Notes: generated from the letters alone by a model not told the origin. DNA of 64,000 nt from an uncultured Caulobacter sp. (GCA_913776195.1 CAJYMH010000007.1:62001-126000); one strand, 5' to 3'; positions 9,401 through 18,007 are shown, counted from the stretch's first letter. Program-made: numbers and translations.

Positions 9401-9648
9401 TGGGACGATTGGTACAGCATGCCCTCGACGCCGTTGATCGACTGTTCGAGGGGGGCGGCCACGGTCTGGCCGATGACGGACGGGTTGGCGCCAGGATAGA
9501 CGGCGCGCACGACGACCGTCGGGGGCACCACTTCCGGATACTCGCTGATCGGCAGGGCCGGCAGCGAGACCAGGCCCGCGATGAAGATGATGATCGACAG
9601 GACCGCGGCGAACCGCGGCCTGTTCACGAAGAACTTTGAGAAGTTCAT
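6469..9648 (-). CDS. RND (HAE1/AcrB-type) multidrug efflux permease
   Basis: Proton-driven inner-membrane drug exporter of 1059 residues, the normal size for AcrB/MexB/MexF relatives. It begins with MNFSKFFVNRPRFA, the usual N-terminal amphipathic helix and first membrane span. The proton-relay aspartates are in GIVVDDAIVVVENVER, and the typical PISEYPEVVPPTV and YPGANP segments occur early. The second half repeats the topology (VGLACKNAILIVEFARE). The adaptor gene ends 29 bases upstream and the channel gene follows 15 bases downstream, so the three form one operon. The substrate range cannot be predicted, though the N-terminal pattern looks most like the MexF group. Confidence 0.95.
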   Translation of the reverse strand: MNFSKFFVNRPRFAAVLSIIIFIAGLVSLPALPISEYPEVVPPTVVVRAVYPGANPSVIGQTVAAPLEQSINGVEGMLYQSSQSAADGVMTLTVTFALGTDLDQAQVQVQNKVAQALPKLPQEVQRIGVTTTKASPDLTLVVHLTSPDNRYDTLYLSNYAQLNIKERLARIEGVGDVQIFGSGAYSMRVWLDPDRLAALNLTAGDVVRSLREQNVQVAAGQLGAPPTPGMSDFQLSVNAPGRLQDEQQFGEVIIRAGADGQITRLRDVARIELGSNTYALRALLDNKQAAAMPVFQRPGSNALEMAGEIKSTMKELSKDFPEGVKYEIVYDTTAFVQESIDSVVHTLIEALILVVIVVVIFLQSWRASVIPLLAVPVSLIGTFAIMLMLGFGLNALTLFGLVLAIGIVVDDAIVVVENVERHIADGLSPPDATRKAMAEVTGPIIAVALVLCAVFIPAAFISGLTGEFYRQFALTIAISTVISAINSLTLSPALAAVLLQPHGAKKDRFQQLIDRALGWFFGPFNHYFGRASNGYVRTVSRVLGKSSIALVIYGGLILLTVFAFAKTPGGFVPQQDKAYVVTMIQLPDAASLDRTEAVVRQVTDIGMKTPGVAHAVAFPGLSINGFINSPNSAVVFFPLEDFKSRRGYEKSMETIVGELNAKLSQIPDAVTATFPPPSVQGLGTIGGFRMQIVDKAGLGSDELYKETQNLIAKAQKDPALAGVFSSYQVGVPKIEADIDREKARASGVSLTDLFETMQVYLGSLYVNDFNRFGRTYEVNVQADQRFRLQPEQMLRLQTRNADGQMIPLGAFVSFKEGTGPDREMHYNGLLTAEINGGPAPGYSTGQAQAALEKLAAEELPNGMGFEWTELTYQQILAGNTAVFIFPLCVLLAFLVLVAQYESWSLPLVVILIVPMTLLSALGGVFLSQGDNNIFTQIGLIVLVGLACKNAILIVEFAREREMHGDSPLQAVLEACRLRLRPILMTSIAFIMGVYPLVVSHGAGAEMRQAMGVAVFSGMIGVTFFGLLLTPVFYYVIRRFTARKAALPAPAVEAEAQASH

Positions 9649-9677
9649 TGGGATAGTCCCCTAGGGCTCGCGGGGTT

Positions 9678-10862
9678 CTAGTTCTGGCCGCCGGCCGGGG
9701 CGGTCTGGGCCACCTGACGCGCGGTCGTTTCGAGTTGGGCCAGGTCGCCGGCGAAGTCGGGCGCCGGCGCCTTGACGGCCTTCACCTGGTCGCCGGGGCG
9801 GACCTTCTGCAGACCGGCCGTGATCACCTTGTCGCCGGGCCTCAGACCCTGGCGGACGATGCGAAGATTGCCGGCCAGCGGGCCCAGCACAACGGGGCGG
9901 TACTGCGCCTTGCTGTCGCCGCCCACCACCATGACGTAACGCTTGCCCAGGTCGGTCGCGATGGCGCGGTCAGGCACCAGGGCGACGGTCTCGGAGCTGG
10001 CGCTGACCATGCGGATGCGGGCGAACAGTCCCGGGGTGAACCGACCGTCGGCGTTGGCGAAGATCGCCCGGCCGTTGATCGTGCCGCTCTTGGCGTCGAT
10101 GGCGTTGTCGATGAACTGCAGCTGGCCTTGGTGTGGGTAACCGTCCTCGGTCATCAGGCCCATATAGACCGGGCTGCGCTTGCCGCGTTCGGCGGCGGCG
10201 TACTTCAGGAAGGTCTGCTCGTCAGCGTTGAAGGCCGCGTAGATCGGCGTATCCGACACCACCGTGGTCAGCAGGCTGGTCTGGGTGACCAGATTGCCCC
10301 GGGTGATCAGCGCCTTGGAGACGCGCCCGTCGATGGGGGACACCACGCGGGTGAACTCCAGGTTCAGGCGGGCCGACTGCAAGGCGGCCTGGGCGGCGGC
10401 CAGGTTGGCGCGGGCGGATTTCTCCTCGGCCTCCAGACGCTCGAATTCGCTCTGCGCGACGGCGTTCTGGTCCAGCAGGCGACGGCCGCGCTCCTTATTG
10501 GCGGTGGCCAGCTCCAGCTGGGCGCGGCCCCGATCCACCTCGGCGGCGGCGCGGTTGGCGTCGGCTTGGAACGGGCGCGGGTCGATCTGGAAAAGCACCT
10601 GGCCCTTGCGGACGCGGGCGCCCTCCTGGAAGCCGATGCTGTCGATATAACCGCCGACGCGCGGATTGATATCCACGCTCTCAACGGCTTCGAGACGGCC
10701 GGTGAAGTCGTCCCACTGGCGCAGGTTCTTGAAGGCCACGTCGGTCACCGAGACCTGGGGCGGAGGCGGCGCGCCCTCCTGTTGGGCCTTGGCGCCGCAT
10801 GCGGCGAGCACAGCCGAGGCGGCAAGCACGGCGAAGGAGTTGAAGATCAGCTTGTTACGCAT
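9678..10862 (-). CDS. RND efflux periplasmic adaptor (MFP) lipoprotein
   Basis: Periplasmic adaptor that bridges permease and outer-membrane channel. From the ATG at 10862 the product has 394 residues and starts with a lipoprotein signal ending in LAACGAK. The domains run in the standard order: a biotinyl-lipoyl-like barrel around GGYIDSIGFQEGARVRKGQ, a coiled-coil hairpin rich in Ala, Glu and Arg, the returning lipoyl half with VSPIDGRVSK, then beta-barrel domains ending with the AGLQKVRPGDQV pattern. The reading frame stays open upstream to 11018, but the lipoprotein signal and the regulator's operators argue for 10862. First gene of the RND operon, divergent from the TetR gene. Confidence 0.93.
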   Translation of the reverse strand: MRNKLIFNSFAVLAASAVLAACGAKAQQEGAPPPPQVSVTDVAFKNLRQWDDFTGRLEAVESVDINPRVGGYIDSIGFQEGARVRKGQVLFQIDPRPFQADANRAAAEVDRGRAQLELATANKERGRRLLDQNAVAQSEFERLEAEEKSARANLAAAQAALQSARLNLEFTRVVSPIDGRVSKALITRGNLVTQTSLLTTVVSDTPIYAAFNADEQTFLKYAAAERGKRSPVYMGLMTEDGYPHQGQLQFIDNAIDAKSGTINGRAIFANADGRFTPGLFARIRMVSASSETVALVPDRAIATDLGKRYVMVVGGDSKAQYRPVVLGPLAGNLRIVRQGLRPGDKVITAGLQKVRPGDQVKAVKAPAPDFAGDLAQLETTARQVAQTAPAGGQN

Positions 10863-11040
10863 GGGGGAGGTCCTGCGTTTGTCGTTGGCGAGAGAGTGCA
10901 AGAGTTCGTTCCCGGCGGATTGGTCCGTCCGGGCTGGATTTGTCTGGTTCCGACCTTGGCTGTGCGGAGGGCGGCGGTGGAATTGTCGCAGCGGCTGTGC
11001 TTGACCTTGGTCGAACAAAAGCCGATGTACGTTATGTGAC

Positions 11041-11083
11041 GATACCGTTCGGTATCCTCGTTACGAGAGATACTGACCGGTCA
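11041..11083. promoter_or_regulatory. Palindromic operator candidates for the TetR regulator
   Basis: Two perfect inverted repeats lie in the divergent spacer between the RND adaptor gene and the tetR gene. The first is GATACCG-TT-CGGTATC at 11041-11056, the second TGACCGGTCA at 11074-11083, whose ACTGACCGGTCA core is typical of TetR-family operators. A third short dyad, GACC-TT-GGTC, lies around 11003-11012. The arrangement suggests that the TetR protein represses its own gene, the RND operon, or both. Confidence 0.6.
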
Positions 11084-11110
11084 CTCTCACGTCAAGGTGA
11101 GGCCACAAAA

Positions 11111-11722
11111 ATGGGTTCGAGAATTTCTGAGGGGGGAAAGAGCGTGGAGACGGTGTCCAAGCGGCCCGCACGCGACCGCATCTTCGAGACGGCTCGTGAG
11201 ATGTTCTACGAGCGCGGGATCCGCGCCGTGGGGGTGGAGTCCATCGCCGCCGAGGCGGACGCCACTAAGATGACCCTCTATCGGAACTTCCCGTCCAAGG
11301 ACGACCTGATCGCTGAGGTGATGCGCGAGCAGGAGCGGGACTACTGGCAATGGTGGGATGCGGTCCTCGACGGCTGCCCTGACTGCGCCCGCTACAAGCT
11401 GGAGGCCTTGTTCGACGCCTTCGAGAGCAAGGCCTCCGAAAAGGACGTCCACGGCTGCCCCCTGGCCAACGCCGCCATCGAGCTGCACGAGAAGGATCAC
11501 CCGGCCCAGGTCATCAGCGTCAACTTCAAGCGCGAGATGCACCGCCGCCTGATCGAGCTGTGCGCCGCCGCCGGCGCCAAGGACGAGGACCTGGCCGACG
11601 GCCTGCTGCTGCTCATGGAAGGCTCATGCAGCGCGCGGGTCACCCTGGGCGGCGACGGCCCGGTCCGCTCGGTGGCCCGCACGGCCAAAGGGCTCATCCG
11701 GTTGCATCTCGACCACAGCTAA
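11111..11722 (+). CDS. TetR-family transcriptional regulator of the RND pump
   Basis: DNA-binding regulator, probably a drug-responsive repressor of the divergent efflux operon. An N-terminal TetR helix-turn-helix is visible (RIFETAREMFYERGIRAVGV, then TKMTLYRNFPSKDDLI), followed by an all-helical ligand domain with a CPLANAAIEL segment resembling the C-terminal domain of AcrR-like proteins. Two starts are possible in one frame: the ATG at 11111 (203 residues), and a GTG at 11144 (192 residues) that has the purine-rich GGGGGGAAAG just before it. The GTG looks the better initiation site by ribosome binding, and the ATG is given here as the conservative outer limit. Confidence 0.88.
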   Translation: MGSRISEGGKSVETVSKRPARDRIFETAREMFYERGIRAVGVESIAAEADATKMTLYRNFPSKDDLIAEVMREQERDYWQWWDAVLDGCPDCARYKLEALFDAFESKASEKDVHGCPLANAAIELHEKDHPAQVISVNFKREMHRRLIELCAAAGAKDEDLADGLLLLMEGSCSARVTLGGDGPVRSVARTAKGLIRLHLDHS

Positions 11723-11791
11723 TGGCTAAACCTGCGCCTTTGACGGCCGCACGGTGACGGCGTCACGCAGCACGCCTATCTGTCGCCGGCC

Positions 11792-13579
11792 ATGAGCGAC
11801 GATATCGACGACGATGAGGACGGCTCGCGCCGCGTCCTGAGCAACCGACAGGTCCTGGGCTTTGTCGGCGGCTTCTGGCTGCGCCGCAAGCGGCTGTTCT
11901 TTTCCGGCCTGACCCTGATGCTCATCGCCGTGGCGCTGGACCTGTCCCTGCCCTGGGCGGCGGGACGGCTGGTGGACTCCGTGTCCAGTCCCGCCGGTCA
12001 GACAGGCGGCGCCTGGCGCGCCTGGGCCTTCTTCGTCGGCATCTATCTGAGCTTCACCCTGATCCGCATCCAGTCGTTCCGGTACTGGAACGTCATGGCC
12101 GCCGGCAACATGCGCGAGCTGACGGACGAGGCGTTCGGCCGGGTTCAATCCTTCTCCGCCGACTGGCACGCTGACAACTTCGCCGGCGCCACGGTGCGCC
12201 GCCTGACGCGCGCCATGTGGGGCTATGACAGCGCCTCGGACGCGGTGGTCCTGACCCTCGGCCCGGCGGTGCTGGTGCTCGTCGGCCTGTCGGTGATGAT
12301 GGGTCTGCGCTGGCCGATCGTTGGAGTGTTCTCCTTCGTCGTGGTCACCCTCTACCTGATCTCCAACCTGACCTTCGCCACCTGGTACGTACGCCCGGCC
12401 AACCTTCACTCCACGGCCCTGGACTCCAAGATCGGCGCGGCCCTGGCCGACGCGGTCTCGGCCAACCCCACGGTGAAGAGCTTCGGCGCTGAGGGGCGCG
12501 AGCAGGCCCGCCTGGCTGACATCACCCGCGCCTGGGCCCAGGCGGTGGTCATCACCTGGAACCGCTTCGTCGATGTCTGGCTGATCCACAGCATGATGCT
12601 GGTGGCGCTGCAGGCCGGCCTGTCGGGCCTGATGGTCTGGCTATGGAGCCAGGGCCGCGCCACGCCCGGCGACGTGGCCTTCGCTATCACCGCCTTCATG
12701 CTGATGAGCGGCTATCTGCGCAATGTGGGCGAGAACGTCCGCATGATGCAGAAGGGCCTGGATGACGCCCAGGACGTGGCCGCCTACGCACGCGAGCCCG
12801 CCCAGGTCCCCGACGCCCCTGATGCGACAGCCTTCGTCCCTGGGCGCGGCATGATCGCCTTCGACCATGTGACCTTTGGCTACAAGGGCGCCGAGCGGCC
12901 CCTATACGACGACTTCTCCCTGGTCATCGCGCCCGGCGAGCGGGTCGCGTTGGTCGGCGCCACCGGGGCGGGCAAGTCCACCTTCGTCAAGCTGGTCCAG
13001 CGCCTCTACGACCTGCACGGCGGCCGCATCGTGATCGACGGTCAGGACGTGTCGAAGGTGACCCAAGGTTCCCTGCGCCAGGCCATCGCCCTGGTGCCGC
13101 AGGACCCCGCCTTGTTCCACCGCTCCATCGCCGAGAACATCGCCTACGCCCGCCCGGACGCCCCGCTGGAGGACGTCATCGCCGCCGCCAAGCGCGCCCG
13201 CGCCCATGACTTCATAAGTCGCCTTCCCCTCGGCTACGACACCCTGGTGGGCGAGCGCGGCGTGAAACTGTCGGGCGGCGAGCGCCAGCGCGTGGCCATC
13301 GCCCGCGCCTTCCTGGCCGACGCCCCGATCCTGGTGCTGGACGAGGCGACCTCATCCCTTGACGTGGAGACCGAGATGCTGGTCCAGGCCGCCACCGAGG
13401 CCCTGATGTCCGGCCGCACGACCATCGTCATCGCGCACCGCCTGTCCACCATCCGCGACGCCGACCGCATCCTGGTGTTCGAGAACGGCCGTGTGATTGA
13501 GGAAGGCAAGCACGCCCAGCTCAAGGCCCAGGGCGGCCTCTACGCCCGCCTCAACGCGGTGGCCGAGGGGACGGCCTAA
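11792..13579 (+). CDS. ABC transporter, fused permease and ATPase (half-transporter)
   Basis: Exporter-type ABC protein of 595 residues with an N-terminal membrane domain of about six spans (to about residue 340) and a C-terminal ATPase. Walker A GATGAGKST lies near residue 389, the signature LSGGERQRVAIARA near 493, and Walker B ILVLDEATSSLD near 514, followed by the H-loop IAHRLSTI. Such proteins work as homodimers or heterodimers. The N terminus is unusually acidic (MSDDIDDDED). The stop overlaps the convergent DUF4153 gene by four bases. The substrate is unknown; lipid, peptide or drug export are all possible. Confidence 0.92.
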   Translation: MSDDIDDDEDGSRRVLSNRQVLGFVGGFWLRRKRLFFSGLTLMLIAVALDLSLPWAAGRLVDSVSSPAGQTGGAWRAWAFFVGIYLSFTLIRIQSFRYWNVMAAGNMRELTDEAFGRVQSFSADWHADNFAGATVRRLTRAMWGYDSASDAVVLTLGPAVLVLVGLSVMMGLRWPIVGVFSFVVVTLYLISNLTFATWYVRPANLHSTALDSKIGAALADAVSANPTVKSFGAEGREQARLADITRAWAQAVVITWNRFVDVWLIHSMMLVALQAGLSGLMVWLWSQGRATPGDVAFAITAFMLMSGYLRNVGENVRMMQKGLDDAQDVAAYAREPAQVPDAPDATAFVPGRGMIAFDHVTFGYKGAERPLYDDFSLVIAPGERVALVGATGAGKSTFVKLVQRLYDLHGGRIVIDGQDVSKVTQGSLRQAIALVPQDPALFHRSIAENIAYARPDAPLEDVIAAAKRARAHDFISRLPLGYDTLVGERGVKLSGGERQRVAIARAFLADAPILVLDEATSSLDVETEMLVQAATEALMSGRTTIVIAHRLSTIRDADRILVFENGRVIEEGKHAQLKAQGGLYARLNAVAEGTA

Positions 13580-15249
13580 GGCTTCTTCTTGCAGCCGCTG
13601 AACGGCGCCGCCCTCAGACGGTGGCCGTTCAGGATCAGGTCCTGGCTGTCGGATGGAACAAGCACGGGCTTCTTGCCCGCCAGCAGATCGGCGCGCAGTT
13701 GGCGCGGCTCGCTGCAGGGGTCGAGAAACAGCACTGGCTCTGGCCAGGGGCCTTCGGCGGGCGCCGCATGCAACTGGGCCGACGCCCCGGCGACCATCAT
13801 CACATCCGCCCGCCCATCACCCGTCAGATCGCCGACGAACATGACACAGGCGTCGTAGCAACCCACGGTTCCGGCCGGAAAACCCGCGGGCAGCTTGGCG
13901 CCGGAAGGGACGATCCGGCCGGTCACGACCGTTGGGCCGCCCTTTCGGGAGGTGCGTTGTTGGGCCGCCCGCGCCTCGCGGGCGATCACCGGATCGCTGT
14001 CAGCGGCCAGACGCTCCAGGGTCTTGGTCCCGAACCGCCCCGCCTTAAACCGCAGGAAGTCGTAGTCGAACGCCTCGGCGCTGACGTTGCCGGTCTTCAG
14101 GCGATGCAGCTGGTCGTTGACCGACAGCCGCATGGGATCGGCGATGGGCGTGAATAGCGCCACGATCAGGCCCAACAGCACGAAGGCCATGGCGATATTG
14201 GTCCGGCCCAGGCCTGCCAGACCCGCTGACCGCCGCGCGACGGCGGCGATGTAGCCCACGGCGTAGCCCGAGGCGATCAGCGTGCAGGCGGCGGCGATGA
14301 TCCGCTCCGGGCTCAGGCCGTACTGTCCGATCCGCAGCGCCAGCGCCCAGGCGGCCAGCCCCGCCAGCGGCGCCAGCAGGACGGCGGCCGCTCGGATCGC
14401 AATATCCAGCACGCGATGGGGCGCCTCTTCCCCGTCCTGCCAGGCGGCGTTGATCAGGATGATCAGGTTGGCCGCCGCCGCCAGCATCAGGCCGCCGGCG
14501 CTGCGCGTGCTCCACAGGGAATTGACCCCCGTGAACGGCAGGCTGACCAGAAAGCCCGCCACGATCAGGGTCAGCAGCGGCAGAAGCCACGCCAGCAGGG
14601 TCATGGCCACCGTCCGCACGCCCTGGATCATGGCGCTGCGCACGTCGGCCAGATGCACCGCCGCGGCGAAGACCACTGGCGTGACGGTGAAGGCGAACTC
14701 GGCCGTACGGATCGTCTCAATGAAGACCCGTATGCCGATCACCTCGAATAGCGAGGCGCCCAGGAACAGCAGCGCCCAGAACACCACCGTGAAGCCGAGG
14801 GACAGAGCCAGCTGAACACCGCGCTTCCAGGCCGTCTCGAAATAGGCGGTGTAGGGGGCGACACGTCGGCGCGCGGCGTCGGCGGGTTCGACCAGATGGT
14901 AGGCGACGAATAGCGCGACGGCCGCGGTCAGGGTGAACTCCGGACCGGGGAACAGGCGGGCCGAGGCGACGTCCAACGGGTTTCGCCACACCCCATAGGC
15001 GCCCATGAACAAGGTGAAGGCGACCGCGCCGGCGAAGGTCCAGATCAGCGTGCGGCGGCGCAGGGCGCCAAGGCCGGCCAGCGGCACGGCCGGCGTCAGG
15101 CCCGCGGCCAGCACCAGCGCCCCGTAGAGCGTCGGCATGGTCGCCGGCCACAGCTTGACCTGCTCGGCGTGGTGCAGACCGAACAAGGTCAGCCCCTGAA
15201 CCAGCCCGATCAGCAGCCGCCCGACGGCCAGATTCCCACGCTCGGTCAT
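13576..15249 (-). CDS. DUF4153-family polytopic membrane protein
   Basis: Protein of 557 residues with about ten to twelve hydrophobic segments across the first 390 residues, then a soluble C-terminal domain of about 160 residues containing a Cys-rich end (CYDACVMF, DPCSEP). The opening (RLLIGLVQGLTLFGL) and overall layout match the DUF4153 family, whose function is unknown. The C-terminal VGDLTGDGRADVMMVAG stretch resembles an FG-GAP or EF-hand-like DxDGxxD loop, so this part may face the periplasm and bind calcium; that is an inference. It is followed by the PPK2 gene on the same strand, 9 bases past its start. Confidence 0.75.
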   Translation of the reverse strand: MTERGNLAVGRLLIGLVQGLTLFGLHHAEQVKLWPATMPTLYGALVLAAGLTPAVPLAGLGALRRRTLIWTFAGAVAFTLFMGAYGVWRNPLDVASARLFPGPEFTLTAAVALFVAYHLVEPADAARRRVAPYTAYFETAWKRGVQLALSLGFTVVFWALLFLGASLFEVIGIRVFIETIRTAEFAFTVTPVVFAAAVHLADVRSAMIQGVRTVAMTLLAWLLPLLTLIVAGFLVSLPFTGVNSLWSTRSAGGLMLAAAANLIILINAAWQDGEEAPHRVLDIAIRAAAVLLAPLAGLAAWALALRIGQYGLSPERIIAAACTLIASGYAVGYIAAVARRSAGLAGLGRTNIAMAFVLLGLIVALFTPIADPMRLSVNDQLHRLKTGNVSAEAFDYDFLRFKAGRFGTKTLERLAADSDPVIAREARAAQQRTSRKGGPTVVTGRIVPSGAKLPAGFPAGTVGCYDACVMFVGDLTGDGRADVMMVAGASAQLHAAPAEGPWPEPVLFLDPCSEPRQLRADLLAGKKPVLVPSDSQDLILNGHRLRAAPFSGCKKKP

Positions 15250-15258
15250 GTCGCGCTC

Positions 15259-16017
15259 CTAGCGGGCCAGCCGCCCATCCTCGATCGCCGCCTGGCTGAA
15301 GGGGAACAGAACTTCCGGATCCGGCTCGCCCGCCTTGGCGGCGATGTCTTTGTCGCCCAGGGTGTTCAGCAGGTGGCGGATCACCGACAGCCGGGCTTTC
15401 TTCTTTTTGTCGGCGCGGACGCAGACCCAGGGGGCGTGGATGCTGTGCGTGCGGATCAGCATCTGGTCGCGGGCGGTGGAATAGTCGGTCCAGCGCTTTT
15501 GCGCCTCGGCGTCCAGGTCGCTGACCTTCAGAGCCTTCAGCGGGTCCTTGCGGCGGGCGTCCAGGCGCTCGGCCTGCTCGTCCTTCGAGATATCGAGCCA
15601 GATCTTCACCAGCTTGATGCCGCCGTCGATCAGCATCCGCTCAAAGTGCGGGGCGTCTTCGAGGAAAGCCTCATGCTCGGCCGGGGTGCAAAAGCCCATC
15701 ACCGGCTCCACGCCCGCCCGATTGTACCAGGAGCGATTGAACAGCACGACCTCGCCCGTCGTCGGCAGGTGCTCGGCGTAGCGTTGGAAGTACCACTGGC
15801 CCCGCTCGCGCTCCGTGGGTTTGGGCAGGGCGACGACGCGGGTGTTGCGGGCCGACATGTGGGCGGTGATCCGCTTGATCGTCCCGTCCTTGCCGGCGCT
15901 GTCGCGGCCCTCCAGCACGATGACCACCCGGTCGCCGTCGCGGATCGCCGCCTGCTGGAAATGGACCAGGAGGACCTGCAGGGCCTCCAGCTGTTCCTTA
16001 TAGGCGTTGTCTTTCAT
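15259..16017 (-). CDS. ppk2: Polyphosphate kinase 2 (PPK2)
   Basis: Transfers phosphate between polyphosphate and nucleoside di- or triphosphates. The P-loop GRDSAGKDG (Walker A) lies near residue 37 and the Walker B-like LFNRSWYNRAGVE near residue 90. An ARRKDPLKALKVSDLD segment typical of the lid region follows, then RADKKKKARL near the C terminus. At 252 residues it lies within the range of single-domain PPK2 enzymes, on the short side. It reads in the same direction as the DUF4153 gene just downstream; a functional connection is not evident. Whether it prefers ADP or GDP cannot be told by eye. Confidence 0.92.
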   Translation of the reverse strand: MKDNAYKEQLEALQVLLVHFQQAAIRDGDRVVIVLEGRDSAGKDGTIKRITAHMSARNTRVVALPKPTERERGQWYFQRYAEHLPTTGEVVLFNRSWYNRAGVEPVMGFCTPAEHEAFLEDAPHFERMLIDGGIKLVKIWLDISKDEQAERLDARRKDPLKALKVSDLDAEAQKRWTDYSTARDQMLIRTHSIHAPWVCVRADKKKKARLSVIRHLLNTLGDKDIAAKAGEPDPEVLFPFSQAAIEDGRLAR

Positions 16018-16039
16018 GCCGTCAGCCTAGGCCCGACGG

Positions 16040-17227
16040 TCAGAGACCCGCAAGCTTCGGGGAAAGGTCGCCCTTGCCGACGATCACGACCCGCTCCAGC
16101 CCAAGCCACAGCGCCATGCGCTTCAGCTCGTCCATCAGCAGGGCGGGGGTGTCCTTCGTCGCCCAGGGCTCGGCGTGGGCCGCTTGGACAAGCAGGGCGC
16201 TGGCCTGGCGGTCGGACTTCAGGTCGGCGCGGGCGGTGATCGTCTCGCCCTCCAGGAACGGCAGGACGTAGTAGCCGTGGGTGCGCTTGTCGGCCGGAGT
16301 GTAGATCTCCAGCCGCACCTTCACGTCGAAGATCCGCTCGGTCCGGTCGCGAAACCAGAGCAGGTTGTCGAACGGCGACAGCAGCACGTTGCGCGACCCG
16401 CGCCTCGCCTTGGCCTCGGCGTGGAGGTAGCCGGTCTTGTCCCAGCCCTGGACCCGCACAGGGGTCAGCTCGCCCGCCTCGGCCAGCTCGGCGACCCGCG
16501 CCCGGGCGTCGGCCAGGGGCAGGCGGAAATAGTCCCTCAGATCCGCCTCCGTCGCCACGCCCATGGCCCGGGCGGCGATGCGGACCAGTTCACGCTGAGC
16601 GTCCTCCTCCGATGGTGTCGGCAGGTCGGCGACGGCGGGCAGGGCGCGCTCGGTAAGGTCATAGACCCGCTCGAACCCGCGCCGGGTCAGGGTGGTGATC
16701 TCCCCCGTCCAGAACAGCCATTCCAGGGCTCGCTTGCCCTCGCTCCATTCCCACCATCCTGGGGCCTTCTTCGGCCCTTCGGCGAAGTCGCCGCCGGTGA
16801 CCGGGCCGCCGTGTTCGATCCGGTCGCGGACCTTGTCGACGTAGTCCCGCCGCTCGCGGGCGAAGCGGGCGATGCCCTTCCAGATGCCCTCGCCCGCCGC
16901 CGCCCGCGCCATGCGCCAGCGGAACAGGGGCTGCATCTGCATGGGCATCAGCGACGCCTCGTGGCCCCAATATTCGAACAGGGTCCGACGCTTGCTCCAC
17001 GCCGCCTTCTCAAGCGAGGTGCGCTCATAGCCCTCCAGCCGCGAGAAGGCGGGCAGGTAGTGGGTGCGGGTCAGAACGTTGACCGAGTCGATCTGCACCA
17101 CCCCCAGGCGGTCGATCAGGCCGCGTAGCTGAGCGGGCGTGCCCTTGCGCGCCGTCTCTGCGAACCCCTGGGCCGTCAGCGCCATGCGCCGAGCCTCGCG
17201 TGCGGAAAGGTCGTAGCCCTTGGCCAT
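16040..17227 (-). CDS. Winged-helix DNA glycosylase of the AlkZ/YcaQ (HTH_42) family
   Basis: Family of DNA glycosylases acting on interstrand crosslinks or alkylated bases. From the ATG at 17227 it has 395 residues. The catalytic region shows a Q-phi-D motif (VVQIDSVN, residues 45-47 being QID), the form found in YcaQ/AlkX rather than AlkZ proper, which has QxQ. Winged-helix segments and the LLSPFDNLLWFRDR motif near residue 285 are also characteristic. The frame is open far upstream, but the divergent rsmE begins only 63 bases away, so the short start is chosen. Alkylated-DNA repair is known for the family; the substrate here is inferred. Confidence 0.85.
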   Translation of the reverse strand: MAKGYDLSAREARRMALTAQGFAETARKGTPAQLRGLIDRLGVVQIDSVNVLTRTHYLPAFSRLEGYERTSLEKAAWSKRRTLFEYWGHEASLMPMQMQPLFRWRMARAAAGEGIWKGIARFARERRDYVDKVRDRIEHGGPVTGGDFAEGPKKAPGWWEWSEGKRALEWLFWTGEITTLTRRGFERVYDLTERALPAVADLPTPSEEDAQRELVRIAARAMGVATEADLRDYFRLPLADARARVAELAEAGELTPVRVQGWDKTGYLHAEAKARRGSRNVLLSPFDNLLWFRDRTERIFDVKVRLEIYTPADKRTHGYYVLPFLEGETITARADLKSDRQASALLVQAAHAEPWATKDTPALLMDELKRMALWLGLERVVIVGKGDLSPKLAGL

Positions 17228-17290
17228 GCCCTTGTGTGCCGTGGGGTCGAACCGCTGTCCAGACAGGCGGCGGGCGTTGTAGAAGCGGGC

Positions 17291-18007
17291 ATGATCCGAC
17301 TGTTCATTCCCGAAGACCTGAAGGCCGGCGGCCGGGTTGCGCCCTCGCCGGACCAGGCCCGCTACCTGATCAGCGTCATGCGCCTGGGCCTGGGCGATGC
17401 GGTGCTGCTGTTCAACGGCCGCGACGGCGAGTGGCGGGCGGTGCTGAGCGAGGTGTCGAAGAAGAGCGCCACCCTGATCGCCGAGGAACAGACCCGGCCG
17501 CAGCACATCGGCCCGGACCTGGACCTGGTCATCGCCCTGGTGAAGCGCAATCGGCTGGAGACCATCGTCGAGAAGGCGGCCGAGCTGGGCGCGCGGCGGG
17601 TGCGTCTGGTCACCACTCGCCGAACCAACGCCGACCACACCAATGTCGCTCGCCTGCAGGCCATCGCCACGGAAGCCGCCGAGCAGACCGGCCGCCTGGA
17701 CGTGCCTGAGGTGGTCGCGCCGGAAAAGCTGGATCGGATGCTGGACAGCTGGGGCGCTGGCCGCGCTCTGGTGTTCTGCGACGAGGGCGGGGACGCCAAA
17801 CCGGCGCTGGAGGCGTTGAAGCCCCAGGGCGCCGCCGCCGTGCTGATCGGGCCGGAGGGCGGCTTCGCGCCGGAGGAGCGCGAACGCCTGCGGTCGCTGG
17901 ACTTCGTCACCGCCGTATCGCTGGGTCCGCGCATCCTGCGGGCCGACACGGCGGCGATCTCGGCGTTGACCCTTTGGCAAGCCGCGGCGGGCGATTGGCG
18001 TTCTTGA
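17291..18007 (+). CDS. rsmE: 16S rRNA (uracil-1498-N3)-methyltransferase RsmE
   Basis: SPOUT-class methyltransferase that modifies U1498 of 16S rRNA. From the ATG at 17291 (MIRLFIPEDL) it has 238 residues. An N-terminal PUA-like barrel contains the RYLISVMRLGLGD segment, and the C-terminal knotted SAM-binding domain has the diagnostic IGPEGGF motif near residue 195 and LGPRILRADTAA further on. It is divergent from the AlkZ-like gene and followed by gshA on the same strand, about 100 bases later; pairing of rsmE with gshA is common in alphaproteobacteria as I recall. Confidence 0.95.
   Translation: MIRLFIPEDLKAGGRVAPSPDQARYLISVMRLGLGDAVLLFNGRDGEWRAVLSEVSKKSATLIAEEQTRPQHIGPDLDLVIALVKRNRLETIVEKAAELGARRVRLVTTRRTNADHTNVARLQAIATEAAEQTGRLDVPEVVAPEKLDRMLDSWGAGRALVFCDEGGDAKPALEALKPQGAAAVLIGPEGGFAPEERERLRSLDFVTAVSLGPRILRADTAAISALTLWQAAAGDWRS

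Noticed and set aside
7174..9639. Very long opposite-strand open frame (821 codons) across the RND permease
   Set aside because: It lies wholly inside the well-supported permease gene, has His/Gly/Gln/Arg-rich composition typical of a high-GC antisense frame and matches no family. The same holds for similar antisense frames over ubiA, the thiolase, tldD, prfA, flhA and fliF.
10863..11018. N-terminal extension of the RND adaptor frame
   Set aside because: Open in frame but without a signal sequence; the lipoprotein signal at 10862 is the clear start and the extension runs into the operator region.
17228..17980. Upstream extension of the AlkZ-like frame across rsmE
   Set aside because: It would lie antisense to rsmE and has no homology to the family; simply an open antisense frame.
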